From an uncultured Anaerotruncus sp. (GTDB lineage Bacteria; Bacillota; Clostridia; Oscillospirales; Acutalibacteraceae): DNA of 64,000 nt. The notes beneath the pieces are model-generated. The model was not told where the DNA came from. It searched no databases and saw only the letters and a program-made list of their open reading frames with translations. The number at the start of each line of letters is the position of its first letter. Position 1 is the stretch's first letter. The translations under genes and the position numbers were made by a program. The stretch covers positions 248,001-312,000 of the forward strand of contig UQDL01000001.1 in assembly GCA_900539775.1 (NCBI GenBank), written 5' to 3'. This document shows positions 1 to 7,912 of this stretch, piece by piece.

Positions 1-417
1 CAGGGCAAGCCCTTTGTTGGCAGAAGCGGCAAGCTGCTTGATAAGTTTCTTGAAGCCGTTGACCTTTCAAGAGATAAAAATGTTTATATTGCAAACATGG
101 TTAAATGCAGACCGCCGAAAAACAGAGATCCCAGGCCTGAGGAGCAAACGCTTTGCATAGATTGGCTGAGAGCACAATTCAAAATAATCAGGCCGAAAAT
201 CATTGTTTGCGTGGGCAGAATATCCGCACAGCGCCTTATTTCGCCTGATTTCAAGGTTACACAGCAGCACGGCACATTCATAGAGAAAAACGGAGTGCTG
301 ATGATGGGCACCTACCACCCTGCCGCCATTTTGCGCAACCCAAACAACAAAGAGGCTGCATTCGGCGATTGGCTTGCGCTCAGAGACAAGATCAACGAGC
401 TTGGCATAGAGATTTAA
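1..417 (+). CDS. Uracil-DNA glycosylase, family 4 (5'-truncated)
   Basis: The frame is open from the first base, so the N-terminus lies outside the window; 138 residues are visible. They begin in the conserved GKPFVGRSG segment, followed by the KCRPPKNRDP motif and a C-terminal TYHPAAILRNP segment, all typical of the iron-sulfur family 4 uracil-DNA glycosylases that remove uracil from DNA in base excision repair. Two cysteines (visible residues 36 and 52, 16 apart) match the spacing of the last two cluster ligands in this family; the first two ligands would be in the missing part. A strong hairpin terminator follows about 100 bases downstream. Confidence 0.9.
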   Translation, partial: QGKPFVGRSGKLLDKFLEAVDLSRDKNVYIANMVKCRPPKNRDPRPEEQTLCIDWLRAQFKIIRPKIIVCVGRISAQRLISPDFKVTQQHGTFIEKNGVLMMGTYHPAAILRNPNNKEAAFGDWLALRDKINELGIEI

Positions 418-517
418 GCGGCATAAATCCGGCGCTTACACCGCAGGGCACAATTCAAAAAAAGAATTGATACAAGGCGAAAAATCCGGCACAAGTATCT
501 TTTTAATCAAAAAACAA

Positions 518-554
518 GCGAAGCAAACCCTTTTTAGGAATGCTTCGCTTTTTT
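518..554 (+). terminator. Rho-independent terminator after the UDG gene
   Basis: AGCGAAGCA (518-526) pairs with TGCTTCGCT (541-549) across a 14-base loop and is followed by six T. It ends exactly at the stop codon of the convergent sleB-like gene. Confidence 0.8.
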
Positions 555-1264
555 CATTTGCAAAACTTGTGGCTTCCGATAATAGTTATAACGGGGCGTG
601 AATGCATAAAGGAATCGTTTGTTTTTGCGGGATTAAAATAATAAACGGCGCCGCCGCTCGGATCCCAACCGTTTATTGCATCTATTGCGGCCTTTTTTGA
701 AGCTTCCGAAACAGGCTGATACCAATTACTGTCGTTAACGCAGGAAAACGCACCCGATTGATACACAACACCGCTGATACTGTCCGGAAACGAGGGGTGC
801 GCCACTCTGTTAAGAATAACGGCGCCTACCGCAACCTGGCCTTCATAGCTTTCTCCCCTGGCCTCTGCCGAAATAACCTTGGCAAGCAACTCAATATCGG
901 ATGCGGAATATCCCGCCGTGCCGCTGCTTTCGCTGCCGCCGAGCCCTAAATAGAGCAGCGTTTTTGCACCTGCGATGCCGTCTGCGGTAAGCCCCACGCT
1001 TTTTTGAAATTTCTTAACGGCGTTTTGAGTTTCCGTGCCGAATATTCCGTCTGTGCTGCCGGCGTAATAGCCAAGCTCTTTTAATTTTTTTTGCAATTCC
1101 TTAACCTCTGTGCCGTTTGATCCGTATTTAGACACGGCATAAACGGCATCCGGCTCGCGGTAGCATATTTTATACGCCGTAAAGCCGCCTGCCATCGCAC
1201 CGAGCAGCACCGAAAGCGATATTAAAAAAACATAGAAATTGCGAAACGCCTTATAAACAGTCAT
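554..1264 (-). CDS. sleB: SleB-like spore cortex-lytic / cell wall hydrolase
   Basis: This 236-residue protein has a hydrophobic signal-anchor (about 10-32), a peptidoglycan-binding type 1 domain (about 46-105, with VKELQKKLKELGYY and GIFGTETQNAVKKFQ) and a C-terminal Hydrolase_2 domain (about 125-236, with AEARGESYEGQVAVGAVILNRV and the ending GSHKFC). This is the layout of SleB lytic transglycosylases, which degrade spore cortex peptidoglycan during germination; vegetative paralogues with the same layout exist, so the spore role is inferred. It reads in the same direction as the small gene upstream, 63 bases away. No YpeB partner lies beside it. Confidence 0.85.
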   Translation of the reverse strand: MTVYKAFRNFYVFLISLSVLLGAMAGGFTAYKICYREPDAVYAVSKYGSNGTEVKELQKKLKELGYYAGSTDGIFGTETQNAVKKFQKSVGLTADGIAGAKTLLYLGLGGSESSGTAGYSASDIELLAKVISAEARGESYEGQVAVGAVILNRVAHPSFPDSISGVVYQSGAFSCVNDSNWYQPVSEASKKAAIDAINGWDPSGGAVYYFNPAKTNDSFMHSRPVITIIGSHKFCK

Positions 1265-1327
1265 TTTGCCTCTGCCTTCCTTTTTGATTTAAATATTTTG
1301 CACGCACCGGAGCCCGACTTTTTAACA

Positions 1328-1594
1328 TCAGCCGAATCTGCCAAGCAAATACATTATTGCCACGCCTGCACCCGTGCATAAAAGCCCCTGACCGATGAAA
1401 TACCTGATTTCCCTGCGAGTTCTTCTTGCCCTTGGCGGTTTTTTTGCCCTTGCGGCATAAAGCTGCGCCTCTTTTTTAAGTTTTTCCGCATGGCCGCTTT
1501 GATATTCGGGCTTAACGAAAAAAACAATTCTTTCAAAATAAGGATTTTCGGTGTTTGTAACCTCAAGCACCTGTTTGTTTACGCCCTTTATCAT
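1328..1594 (-). CDS. Small conserved protein with C-terminal membrane segment
   Basis: This 88-residue protein begins MIKGVNKQVLEVTNTENPYF, has a basic stretch in the middle (KKPPRARRTRR, about 52-62) and ends in one hydrophobic segment (about 67-87, glycine-rich), so it is probably a small tail-anchored membrane protein with its N-terminus in the cytoplasm. The start has a GAAAGGGAA ribosome binding site. Its opening sequence is similar to a family of short clostridial proteins of unknown function. It lies just upstream of the sleB-like gene in the same direction and may be cotranscribed with it. I assign no function. Confidence 0.7.
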   Translation of the reverse strand: MIKGVNKQVLEVTNTENPYFERIVFFVKPEYQSGHAEKLKKEAQLYAARAKKPPRARRTRREIRYFIGQGLLCTGAGVAIMYLLGRFG

Positions 1595-2011
1595 TCTGAT
1601 TTCCCTTTCGATTTTTATGCAAGAATTTATACAAACAGTGTTGGCGGATTTTAAAAAAATATACAGAATTTTGATAATTGATTTTTGGTTAAAAACGCAA
1701 TAAAATAATTCTTGACAAGGTTATTTATAACAACTTGTATATGCTTTTTCAACACTGAAAAATGTTGAAAACTATGTTTAAAATGTTAAAAACCTTGCAG
1801 AAAACGCCTTGAAACAGCCAAAAATCACTGTTGAAAAGTTAAAATAAGGAAAAAGAGCCCCGATTTTCAATAAATTACACAGAGTTTTCAACATTTTGTA
1901 AAGTTACAAATAGTTACAGATTTTTTTAGCTATTTTGCTATTTTTTATATTTTCGCAGAGGCGATAATGTGTTATAATTTTCTTATTAAAAAGCGGAGGA
2001 ATTATACAGAA
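1595..2011. other. Intergenic region with four TTTTCAACA nonamers
   Basis: This 417-base AT-rich stretch separates divergent genes. It holds TTTTCAACA at 1746-1754 and 1885-1893 on the plus strand and its complement at 1763-1771 and 1829-1837, within 150 bases. The nonamer differs at one position from the DnaA-box form TTTTCCACA. A TTGACA hexamer is at 1712-1717. Function is not known; the same nonamer recurs in the parS region near 51 kb. Confidence 0.4.
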
Positions 2012-2833
2012 ATGAATATTCGCAGTGAAAATAACAGCGTGATTTTAACCGATGTTCGATGCCTCAGCCTGCCGCTGACCCTTGATTGCGGCGAGGCGTT
2101 TCGCTGGCAGCTTGAGGATGACGGCTCTTGGAGCGGCGCCGCATTCGGCAAATATTTAAATATAAAAGAGGAAAACGGTAGCTTTGTGCTTAAAAACACA
2201 ACACTTAACGATTTTGAAAGCGTTTGGCGCGGCTATTTTGATTTAGACAGGGATTATGCCGCTATTTGCGAGCAGCTGAAGCAAGACGATTTACTTTGCG
2301 AAACGATAGACGAATATTACGGAATACGAATTTTAAATCAAGACCCTTGGGAAGCTCTTGTTTCATTTGTTATCAGCCAGCAAAACAACATTAAAAGAAT
2401 TAAAGGAATAATAAAACGCATTTGCGATACATACGGCAAACCCATTTGCCCGGGCTGGAATTCTTTTCCGGATGCACAAACGCTTTCTTCCTGCACGGTT
2501 GAGGACTTGGAAGCGCTTGGGCTGGGTTATCGTGCAAAATATGTTAAGCGCCTTGCAGACGATGTTGCAGCCGGTGTGATTGACCTTGCAAAAATTAAAG
2601 CAATGGATTTGGAAAGTGCAAAAAAAACTTTGCTTTCCATTTACGGAGTTGGCGAAAAGGTGGCAAACTGCGCTCTTCTTTTCGGATTTCAATTTGTGCG
2701 TTGCTTTCCGATTGATGTTTGGATGAAGCGTGCGATGCAATATTATCCAAACGGGCTGCCCGAATGCTTCAGCGGCTATGAGGGAATTGCACAGCAATAT
2801 CTTTTTCACTGGGCAAGAAATAATTTGAAATAA
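2012..2833 (+). CDS. ogg: 8-oxoguanine DNA glycosylase / AP lyase (OGG1-like)
   Basis: The start is set at 2012 because GGAGGAATT sits 10 bases before this ATG, whereas an in-frame ATG at 1967 has no ribosome binding site. The 273-residue protein has an OGG_N domain (about 5-105) and a helix-hairpin-helix GPD domain (about 110-273). The hairpin YGVGEKVANC supplies the Schiff-base lysine (K216) and PIDVW the catalytic aspartate (D235), aligning with K249 and D268 of human OGG1. It is expected to excise 8-oxoguanine from DNA and nick the abasic site. rsmE follows 58 bases downstream with its own ribosome binding site. Confidence 0.9.
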   Translation: MNIRSENNSVILTDVRCLSLPLTLDCGEAFRWQLEDDGSWSGAAFGKYLNIKEENGSFVLKNTTLNDFESVWRGYFDLDRDYAAICEQLKQDDLLCETIDEYYGIRILNQDPWEALVSFVISQQNNIKRIKGIIKRICDTYGKPICPGWNSFPDAQTLSSCTVEDLEALGLGYRAKYVKRLADDVAAGVIDLAKIKAMDLESAKKTLLSIYGVGEKVANCALLFGFQFVRCFPIDVWMKRAMQYYPNGLPECFSGYEGIAQQYLFHWARNNLK

Positions 2834-2891
2834 TTTGGCGCTCCATATATAATGTATATAATATATAGCACAAGCGCAAATCGGAGGAATT

Positions 2892-3617
2892 ATGCAAAAG
2901 CTTTTTATTGAGGAATATGACGGTGGAGACAAAATTTACCTTGGCGAGGAGCAAAGCCGCCATCTTGCCAAAAGCCTGCGAATGAAAGCGGGAGATATGA
3001 TAACCGTTTGCAGCGGAACGGGCGAGGACTACGGATGCATGATAGAAGAAGCAGGCAAAGACGGCGTTGTTCTTTCGGTTTGCTACAAAAAAGCAAGCGA
3101 GAGCGAACCGAGTGTTAAGGTTTCTCTTTATCAGGGCGTGCCTAAGGGCGATAAAATGGAAGATATTATTCAAAAATGCGTTGAGCTTGGAATTCACGAC
3201 ATTACACCCGTGCTTACAAAACGCAGCGTAAGCAGACCGCAGGAAAAACAGGCAGAGAAAAAAAGAATCAGATATTCAAAAATAGCGCTTGAAGCGGCGC
3301 AGCAAAGCGGCCGCGGCATTGTGCCGCAAATAAACAAAATGGCAAGCCTTAAAGAGGCGGTTGCGGCGTGCAATGCGGAATGCAAAATTGTGTTTTACGA
3401 GGGCGGCGGCAAGCCGATTTCATCAATAATAAATCCGCAAACGCAAAGCGTTGCCGTTTTCATCGGCCCGGAGGGCGGATTTGAGCAAGAGGAAGTTTGC
3501 CAAATAGAAGAAGCCGGCGGAATTTGCGCCACGCTCGGCAAAAGAATTTTGCGCACACAAACGGCGCCCGTTGCCGCACTTTCCGCAATTATGCTGCTTA
3601 CGGGCAATTTGGAATAA
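2892..3617 (+). CDS. rsmE: 16S rRNA (uracil-1498 N3)-methyltransferase
   Basis: This 241-residue SPOUT-class protein shows an N-terminal PUA-like region (about 1-65, GEEQSRHLAKSLRMKAGD) and the C-terminal knotted methyltransferase with GPEGGF and LGKRILRTQTAPVAALS, the S-adenosylmethionine-binding signature of RsmE. It methylates U1498 in helix 44 of 16S rRNA. GGAGGAATT stands just before the ATG. Length is normal for the family. In other Firmicutes it often follows prmA, which is not here. Confidence 0.92.
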   Translation: MQKLFIEEYDGGDKIYLGEEQSRHLAKSLRMKAGDMITVCSGTGEDYGCMIEEAGKDGVVLSVCYKKASESEPSVKVSLYQGVPKGDKMEDIIQKCVELGIHDITPVLTKRSVSRPQEKQAEKKRIRYSKIALEAAQQSGRGIVPQINKMASLKEAVAACNAECKIVFYEGGGKPISSIINPQTQSVAVFIGPEGGFEQEEVCQIEEAGGICATLGKRILRTQTAPVAALSAIMLLTGNLE

Positions 3618-3658
3618 ACACGGCGGTAAAAACCGACACAGGCAATTTAACAGCTTTT

Positions 3659-3708
3659 GCTTGGAGCACCCTGAAAATCAACATTTCGGGGCTGCCCCAA
3701 GCTTTTTT
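3659..3708 (+). terminator. Terminator after rsmE
   Basis: GCTTGG (3659-3664) pairs with CCAAGC (3697-3702), with an imperfect inner stem (CCC-GAAA against TTTC-GGG), followed by six T. Confidence 0.75.
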
Positions 3709-3742
3709 ATTTGCGTGGCTTAAAAAATAAAAATAAGCCCTC

Positions 3743-3771
3743 TTGAAATCCTACTATTTTTATAGTATATT
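3743..3771 (+). promoter_or_regulatory. Promoter of the Rrf2 gene with operator-like palindrome in the spacer
   Basis: TTGAAA (3743-3748) and TATATT (3766-3771) are separated by exactly 17 bases. TACTAT-TTTT-ATAGTA (3752-3767), a perfect 6+6 inverted repeat, fills the spacer and touches the -10 element. A dimeric repressor bound there would block polymerase, so autorepression by the Rrf2 protein is likely but inferred. Confidence 0.7.
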
Positions 3772-3805
3772 AGGGATAAGATATTAAAACGAAAGGCGGA
3801 GCAAA

Positions 3806-4240
3806 ATGAAAATATCAACCAAAGGGCGTTACGCCCTTCGCACGATGATTGATTTGGCAATGAACAACACCGGCGAAAACATTTCCATAAAAGCAATTGC
3901 CGAGCGCCAGGGAATAAGCACAAAATACCTGGAGCAAATTATTTCAATCCTTAACAAGGCAGGCTATGTTAAAAGCGAAAGGGGCGCAAACGGCGGCTAT
4001 CGCCTTACCAAAAAGCCTGAGGAATACACCGTTGGCATGATTTTGCGCCTAACAGAAGGCAGCCTTGCAATTACCACCTGCACACAGGATGAACGCAACC
4101 TTTGCGAAAGATACGGCTGCTGCACAACCGTTAAGGTTTGGGAGAAAATAAATAAGGCCGTGAGCGATGTTGTGGATAATATTACAATTGCGGATTTGGC
4201 GGCAGATGAAGAGTGCAGCACAAACAATTTTGTGATTTAA
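3806..4240 (+). CDS. Rrf2-family transcriptional regulator (CymR/IscR-like)
   Basis: This 144-residue protein starts MKISTKGRYALRTMIDLA, the Rrf2 winged-helix signature, with the recognition helix near STKYLEQIISILNKAG and the wing GYVKSERGANGGYRL. A cluster of four cysteines follows (about residues 92-107: C, seven residues, C, four residues, CC), in the place where IscR-type members bind an Fe-S cluster, so it may sense iron-sulfur or thiol status. CymR of Bacillus lacks this cluster. It stands immediately before O-acetylhomoserine sulfhydrylase and cysteine synthase, which suggests control of sulfur assimilation. Ribosome binding site AAAGGCGGAG precedes the ATG. Confidence 0.88.
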   Translation: MKISTKGRYALRTMIDLAMNNTGENISIKAIAERQGISTKYLEQIISILNKAGYVKSERGANGGYRLTKKPEEYTVGMILRLTEGSLAITTCTQDERNLCERYGCCTTVKVWEKINKAVSDVVDNITIADLAADEECSTNNFVI

Positions 4241-4271
4241 CAAAAAACGCAAATAAATCATAAAAAAACTG

Positions 4272-4300
4272 TTGACAAACTCATTACTGCATGATATTAT
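4272..4300 (+). promoter_or_regulatory. Promoter of the sulfur genes
   Basis: TTGACA (4272-4277), 17-base spacer, TATTAT (4295-4300). An imperfect dyad, ATTCC...GGAAT with CTA/TAG flanks, lies just downstream at about 4310-4341, around the expected transcript start, and could be an operator or an RNA hairpin. The leader RNA is about 190 bases long. Confidence 0.75.
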
Positions 4301-4378
4301 TTATTCATAGCTAATTCCTACCAATGCCGTGGGAATAGTAGTAATTGAAAATCACGATAAGGAGTGTGATTTATCCCA

Positions 4379-4450
4379 ATGAAAAATGCGGCTAAAACAA
4401 AAGAGATAATCTATTCCTCTTATTCACGAATGCCACGATGTTGCAAGTAA
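4379..4450 (+). CDS. Candidate leader peptide ending Arg-Cys-Cys-Lys before the sulfur genes
   Basis: This 23-codon ORF starts at ATG 4379, 14 bases after AAGGAG (4359-4364), and ends ...YSSYSRMPRCCK at TAA 4448-4450, 49 bases before the sulfhydrylase gene. It lies wholly within the leader of the promoter at 4272. Tandem Cys codons in a short ORF ahead of cysteine/methionine genes are what a cysteine-responsive leader would need: stalling at Cys-Cys when charged tRNA-Cys is scarce. I see no clear terminator hairpin between it and the next gene, so a translational or other mechanism is equally possible. The wide spacing to AAGGAG is a weakness. Confidence 0.5.
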   Translation: MKNAAKTKEIIYSSYSRMPRCCK

Positions 4451-4499
4451 AAAAATTTATCATCAATCAATTCTATTTTAAATTTTAAGGAGAAACATC

Positions 4500-5789
4500 A
4501 TGGCAAACAAAAATTATCATTTTGAAACAATTCAGCTTCACGCAGGGCAGGAAAGCCCGGACCCGGCAACAGACTCAAGAGCTGTGCCGATTTACCAAAC
4601 CACATCTTATGTTTTTAAAAATTCGGATCATGCGCAGGCAAGATTCAATTTAACCGATGCCGGCAATATTTACGGCAGACTCACAAATTCAACGCAGGGC
4701 GTTTTTGAAGAAAGAATGGCTGCTCTTGAAGGCGGAGTCGGCGCCCTTGCAACAGCTTCCGGCGCAGCTGCCCTGGCATACACATTCCAAGCACTTGCAA
4801 AAGCAGGCGACCACATTGTGGCAGCCGAAACAATTTACGGCGGCACTTACAATTACCTTGAGCACACCTTCCCGGAGCACGGCGTTAAAACAACCTTTGT
4901 TGATCCTGATGATCTTCAAAACTTTGAAAACGCAATTCAGGAAAACACAAAGCTCATCTTTTTTGAAACACTCGGAAACCCCAATTCAAACCTTGTTGAT
5001 ATAGACGCACTTGCAGAAATAGCACACAGGCACAATATTCCGCTTGTGGCAGATGCAACTTTTACAACACCGTATCTTCTTCGTGCATTTGACCACGGAG
5101 TTGACATAGTTGTTCATTCGGCAACAAAGTTTATAGGAGGACACGGTACTACACTCGGCGGCGTTATTGTGGACAGCGGCAACTTCGATTGGAAGGCAAG
5201 CGGCAAATTCCCGCAGTTCACAGAGCCGAATGCAAGCTATCACGGAATAAGCTTTGATGCAGCGGCAGGAAAGGCAGCATTTGTAACATACATTCGTGCC
5301 ATCCTGCTGCGAGACACGGGTGCGGCAATTTCCCCATTTAACGCATTCCTGCTTTTGCAAGGGCTTGAAACACTTTCGCTTCGTGTTGAAAGGCATGTTG
5401 AAAACACCAAAAAGGTGCTTGATTACCTTTCAAAAAATCCCCTTGTTAAAAAAATCAATCATCCCTCTCTTAATCCCAAATACAAACCTCTTTATGATAA
5501 ATATTTCCCGAACGGCGCAGGCTCCATATTCACTTTTGATATAGACGGCGGCGAGGCCGAGGCAAAGAAATTCATTGATAATCTTGAAATCTTTTCTCTG
5601 CTTGCAAATGTGGCAGATGTTAAATCGCTTGTTATTCACCCGAAAACCACCACACATTCGCAGCTTTCGGAGGAGGAATTCAAAAAGCAACACATCAATG
5701 ATTCCACCATCAGGCTTTCCATCGGCACAGAGCATATAGACGATATCATCGCAGACCTTGAAAACGGATTCAATGCCATTAAGAAATAA
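4500..5789 (+). CDS. metY: O-acetylhomoserine sulfhydrylase (MetY)
   Basis: This 429-residue cytoplasmic enzyme belongs to the Cys/Met-metabolism PLP family. PLP lysine K210 lies in HSATKFIGGHGTTLGG; the N-terminus HFETIQLHAGQESPD and the length are those of O-acetylhomoserine aminocarboxypropyltransferases, which make homocysteine from O-acetylhomoserine and sulfide (some also act on O-acetylserine). Its ribosome binding site AAGGAG is 8 bases before the ATG. cysK follows 28 bases after the stop, so the two form one transcript. Control probably involves the upstream Rrf2 protein and perhaps the short Cys-Cys ORF. Confidence 0.92.
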   Translation: MANKNYHFETIQLHAGQESPDPATDSRAVPIYQTTSYVFKNSDHAQARFNLTDAGNIYGRLTNSTQGVFEERMAALEGGVGALATASGAAALAYTFQALAKAGDHIVAAETIYGGTYNYLEHTFPEHGVKTTFVDPDDLQNFENAIQENTKLIFFETLGNPNSNLVDIDALAEIAHRHNIPLVADATFTTPYLLRAFDHGVDIVVHSATKFIGGHGTTLGGVIVDSGNFDWKASGKFPQFTEPNASYHGISFDAAAGKAAFVTYIRAILLRDTGAAISPFNAFLLLQGLETLSLRVERHVENTKKVLDYLSKNPLVKKINHPSLNPKYKPLYDKYFPNGAGSIFTFDIDGGEAEAKKFIDNLEIFSLLANVADVKSLVIHPKTTTHSQLSEEEFKKQHINDSTIRLSIGTEHIDDIIADLENGFNAIKK

Positions 5790-5817
5790 CACGGCTGCAC
5801 AGAAAGGAGCTAATATC

Positions 5818-6744
5818 ATGGCTATATACAATAATGTTACGGAACTTATCGGAAAAACACCGATTCTTAAATTAAACAATTTTTCAAAATCTGAGGGCGT
5901 GGCTGCAAATATTTTTGCAAAGCTTGAATATTTCAACCCGGCAGGCTCTGTTAAAGACAGAATTGCCTATGCAATGATTTCCGATGCAGAGGCAAAGGGC
6001 GAGCTTAAACCGGGCGCCACAATAATTGAGCCCACTTCGGGCAACACCGGCATAGGCCTTGCAAGCGTGGGCACCGCAAAGGGTTATAAAGTTATCCTTA
6101 CAATGCCGGAAACCATGAGCGTTGAAAGGCGCAATCTTGTTAAAGCATACGGTGCAGAGGTTGTGCTTACCGAAGGCGCAAAGGGAATGAAGGGCGCAAT
6201 TGAAAAAGCAAACGAGCTAAAGGAGCAAACTCCCGGCTCTGTTATCTTGGGCCAATTCGTTAACCCCGCAAACCCCAAGGCTCACTATGAAACCACCGGC
6301 CCGGAAATTTGGGCAGACACCGAAGGAAAAGTTGATGCTTTCATTGCAGGCGTCGGCACCGGCGGCACCCTTTCCGGAGTTGGCAAATATCTTAAAGATA
6401 AAAATCCAAATGTTAAAATTTTTGCAGTTGAGCCGCAAACATCGCCTGTTTTAAGCGAGGGTCACGGCGGCGCACACAAAATTCAGGGAATCGGTGCAGG
6501 CTTTGTGCCGGACACTCTTAACATAAGCGTTTACGACGAAGTTATCCCCGTTCCGAACGAAGCTGCCTTTGAAACCGGCAACAAAATAGCAAAAACAGAA
6601 GGTATCCTTGTTGGCATTTCAAGCGGTGCAGCTGTTTGGGCCGCAGAGCAGCTTGCCAAGAGAGATGAATTTAAGGGCAAAAACATTGTTGTGCTGCTTC
6701 CCGACACGGGCGACAGATACCTTTCAACAGATCTTTTCAAATAA
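5818..6744 (+). CDS. cysK: Cysteine synthase A (O-acetylserine sulfhydrylase)
   Basis: The start is placed at 5818, after AAAGGAG; an in-frame upstream ATG at 5758 lies inside metY and has no ribosome binding site. The 308-residue protein has the PLP lysine K46 in AGSVKDR, the substrate-binding loop TSGNTG (73-78) and the glycine-rich phosphate loop GTGGTLSG, all diagnostic of CysK. It makes cysteine from O-acetylserine and sulfide. Second gene of the metY-cysK pair and followed directly by a terminator. No serine acetyltransferase (cysE) is present nearby. Confidence 0.95.
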   Translation: MAIYNNVTELIGKTPILKLNNFSKSEGVAANIFAKLEYFNPAGSVKDRIAYAMISDAEAKGELKPGATIIEPTSGNTGIGLASVGTAKGYKVILTMPETMSVERRNLVKAYGAEVVLTEGAKGMKGAIEKANELKEQTPGSVILGQFVNPANPKAHYETTGPEIWADTEGKVDAFIAGVGTGGTLSGVGKYLKDKNPNVKIFAVEPQTSPVLSEGHGGAHKIQGIGAGFVPDTLNISVYDEVIPVPNEAAFETGNKIAKTEGILVGISSGAAVWAAEQLAKRDEFKGKNIVVLLPDTGDRYLSTDLFK

Positions 6745-6765
6745 TTTCAAATTTCCCCATAAAGC

Positions 6766-6796
6766 AAAGCGGCTCGAAAATTTCCGAGCCGCTTTT
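6766..6796 (+). terminator. Terminator after cysK
   Basis: AAAGCGGCTCG (6766-6776) pairs with CGAGCCGCTTT (6785-6795) across an 8-base loop, followed by T. Confidence 0.85.
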
Positions 6797-6967
6797 GCAG
6801 GTTTAAAGAGAGTAAAGCAATGCACGCAGTTGCAGGCTATCAGCCGTGCGGCGATGTAAAAATGCAAAGGCTGCAAAAAATTTATATTGCATTTTGGGTG
6901 CATATATTGTAAATTTATATATGATAAAATAATGAAAAGGCGGCTCTGCCGTGAAAGAGAGATTTTT

Positions 6968-7885
6968 ATGAATATTCGTGAGCTTCAAGACGAAATTTTA
7001 AAAATAAAAAAAGAGAAAGACATTTGCATTTTGGCACATTCTTATGAGGCAAGAGAGATTTGCGAAATTGCGGATTTCACGGGCGATTCATATGCGCTTT
7101 CCGTTAAGGCTCAAACCGTGCCGCAAAAAACTGTGATTATGTGCGGAGTTCGCTTTATGGCTGAAACGGTTAAAATCCTTTCGCCCGAAAAGAAGGTTGT
7201 TCTTGCCGATTCGCAGGCAGGCTGCCCGATGGCAGAGCAATTCACAAAAGATGCGGTTCTTGAGCTGAAAAAAGAGCACCCCGGATATGCCGTTGTGGCA
7301 TATGTTAACACAACATCGGAGCTTAAAACGGTTTGCGATGTTTGCGTTACATCATCCTCTGCCGTTAAAATTGTTGAGGCAATGCCGGAAAAAGACATTA
7401 TTTTTATTCCGGACATCAATTTGGGAACCTATGTTGCAGAGCAATGCCCAAGCAAAAATCTTGTGCTGCTTCAGGGCGGTTGCCCAAGGCACATGCTTGT
7501 TTCCGAGCAGGATGTGCTTGAGGCGAAGGCCGCACACCCGAACGCACTTTTTCTGGTGCACCCCGAATGCCGCAAGGAAGTTACAAAGCACGCCGATTAT
7601 ATAGGATCCACAAGCGGAATAATGAATTTTGCCAAGGAAAGCAACGCCGAGGAATTTATAATAGGCACGGAAAACAGCATAGTGGAGCATTTGCAATATG
7701 ACTGCCCTGAAAAAAGCTTTTACCCGGTTTCAAAAAATCTTGTGTGCATGAACATGAAGCTTACCACACTGCCGCAGGTTTACAAATGCTGCCTGGGCAA
7801 AGCGGGCGAAGAAATTGAAATGAGCGAAGATATGCGCCTTGCCGCAAAAAAATGCATAGACAAAATGATTGAATACGGCGGCTGA
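6968..7885 (+). CDS. nadA: Quinolinate synthase A
   Basis: The start is set at ATG 6968 (MNIRELQDEILKIKKEKD), the usual N-terminus of the family; an in-frame ATG at 6887 would add 27 atypical residues. The 305-residue enzyme condenses iminoaspartate with dihydroxyacetone phosphate to quinolinate in NAD synthesis, using a 4Fe-4S cluster. Cysteines are present in AGCPMA (C86), GGCPRH and YDCPE, the three expected ligand positions, along with the VIMCGVRFMAE motif. It stands alone: nadB and nadC are not in this window. trmB begins 28 bases downstream and may be cotranscribed. Confidence 0.93.
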   Translation: MNIRELQDEILKIKKEKDICILAHSYEAREICEIADFTGDSYALSVKAQTVPQKTVIMCGVRFMAETVKILSPEKKVVLADSQAGCPMAEQFTKDAVLELKKEHPGYAVVAYVNTTSELKTVCDVCVTSSSAVKIVEAMPEKDIIFIPDINLGTYVAEQCPSKNLVLLQGGCPRHMLVSEQDVLEAKAAHPNALFLVHPECRKEVTKHADYIGSTSGIMNFAKESNAEEFIIGTENSIVEHLQYDCPEKSFYPVSKNLVCMNMKLTTLPQVYKCCLGKAGEEIEMSEDMRLAAKKCIDKMIEYGG

Positions 7886-7912
7886 TTAAATTATTGAACG
7901 GAAATTGCTTTT

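Noticed and set aside
4271..4499. SAM or T-box riboswitch before metY
   Set aside because: I could not find the conserved T-box sequence, a SAM riboswitch core or a terminator hairpin in the leader; only the short ORF and a dyad are visible.
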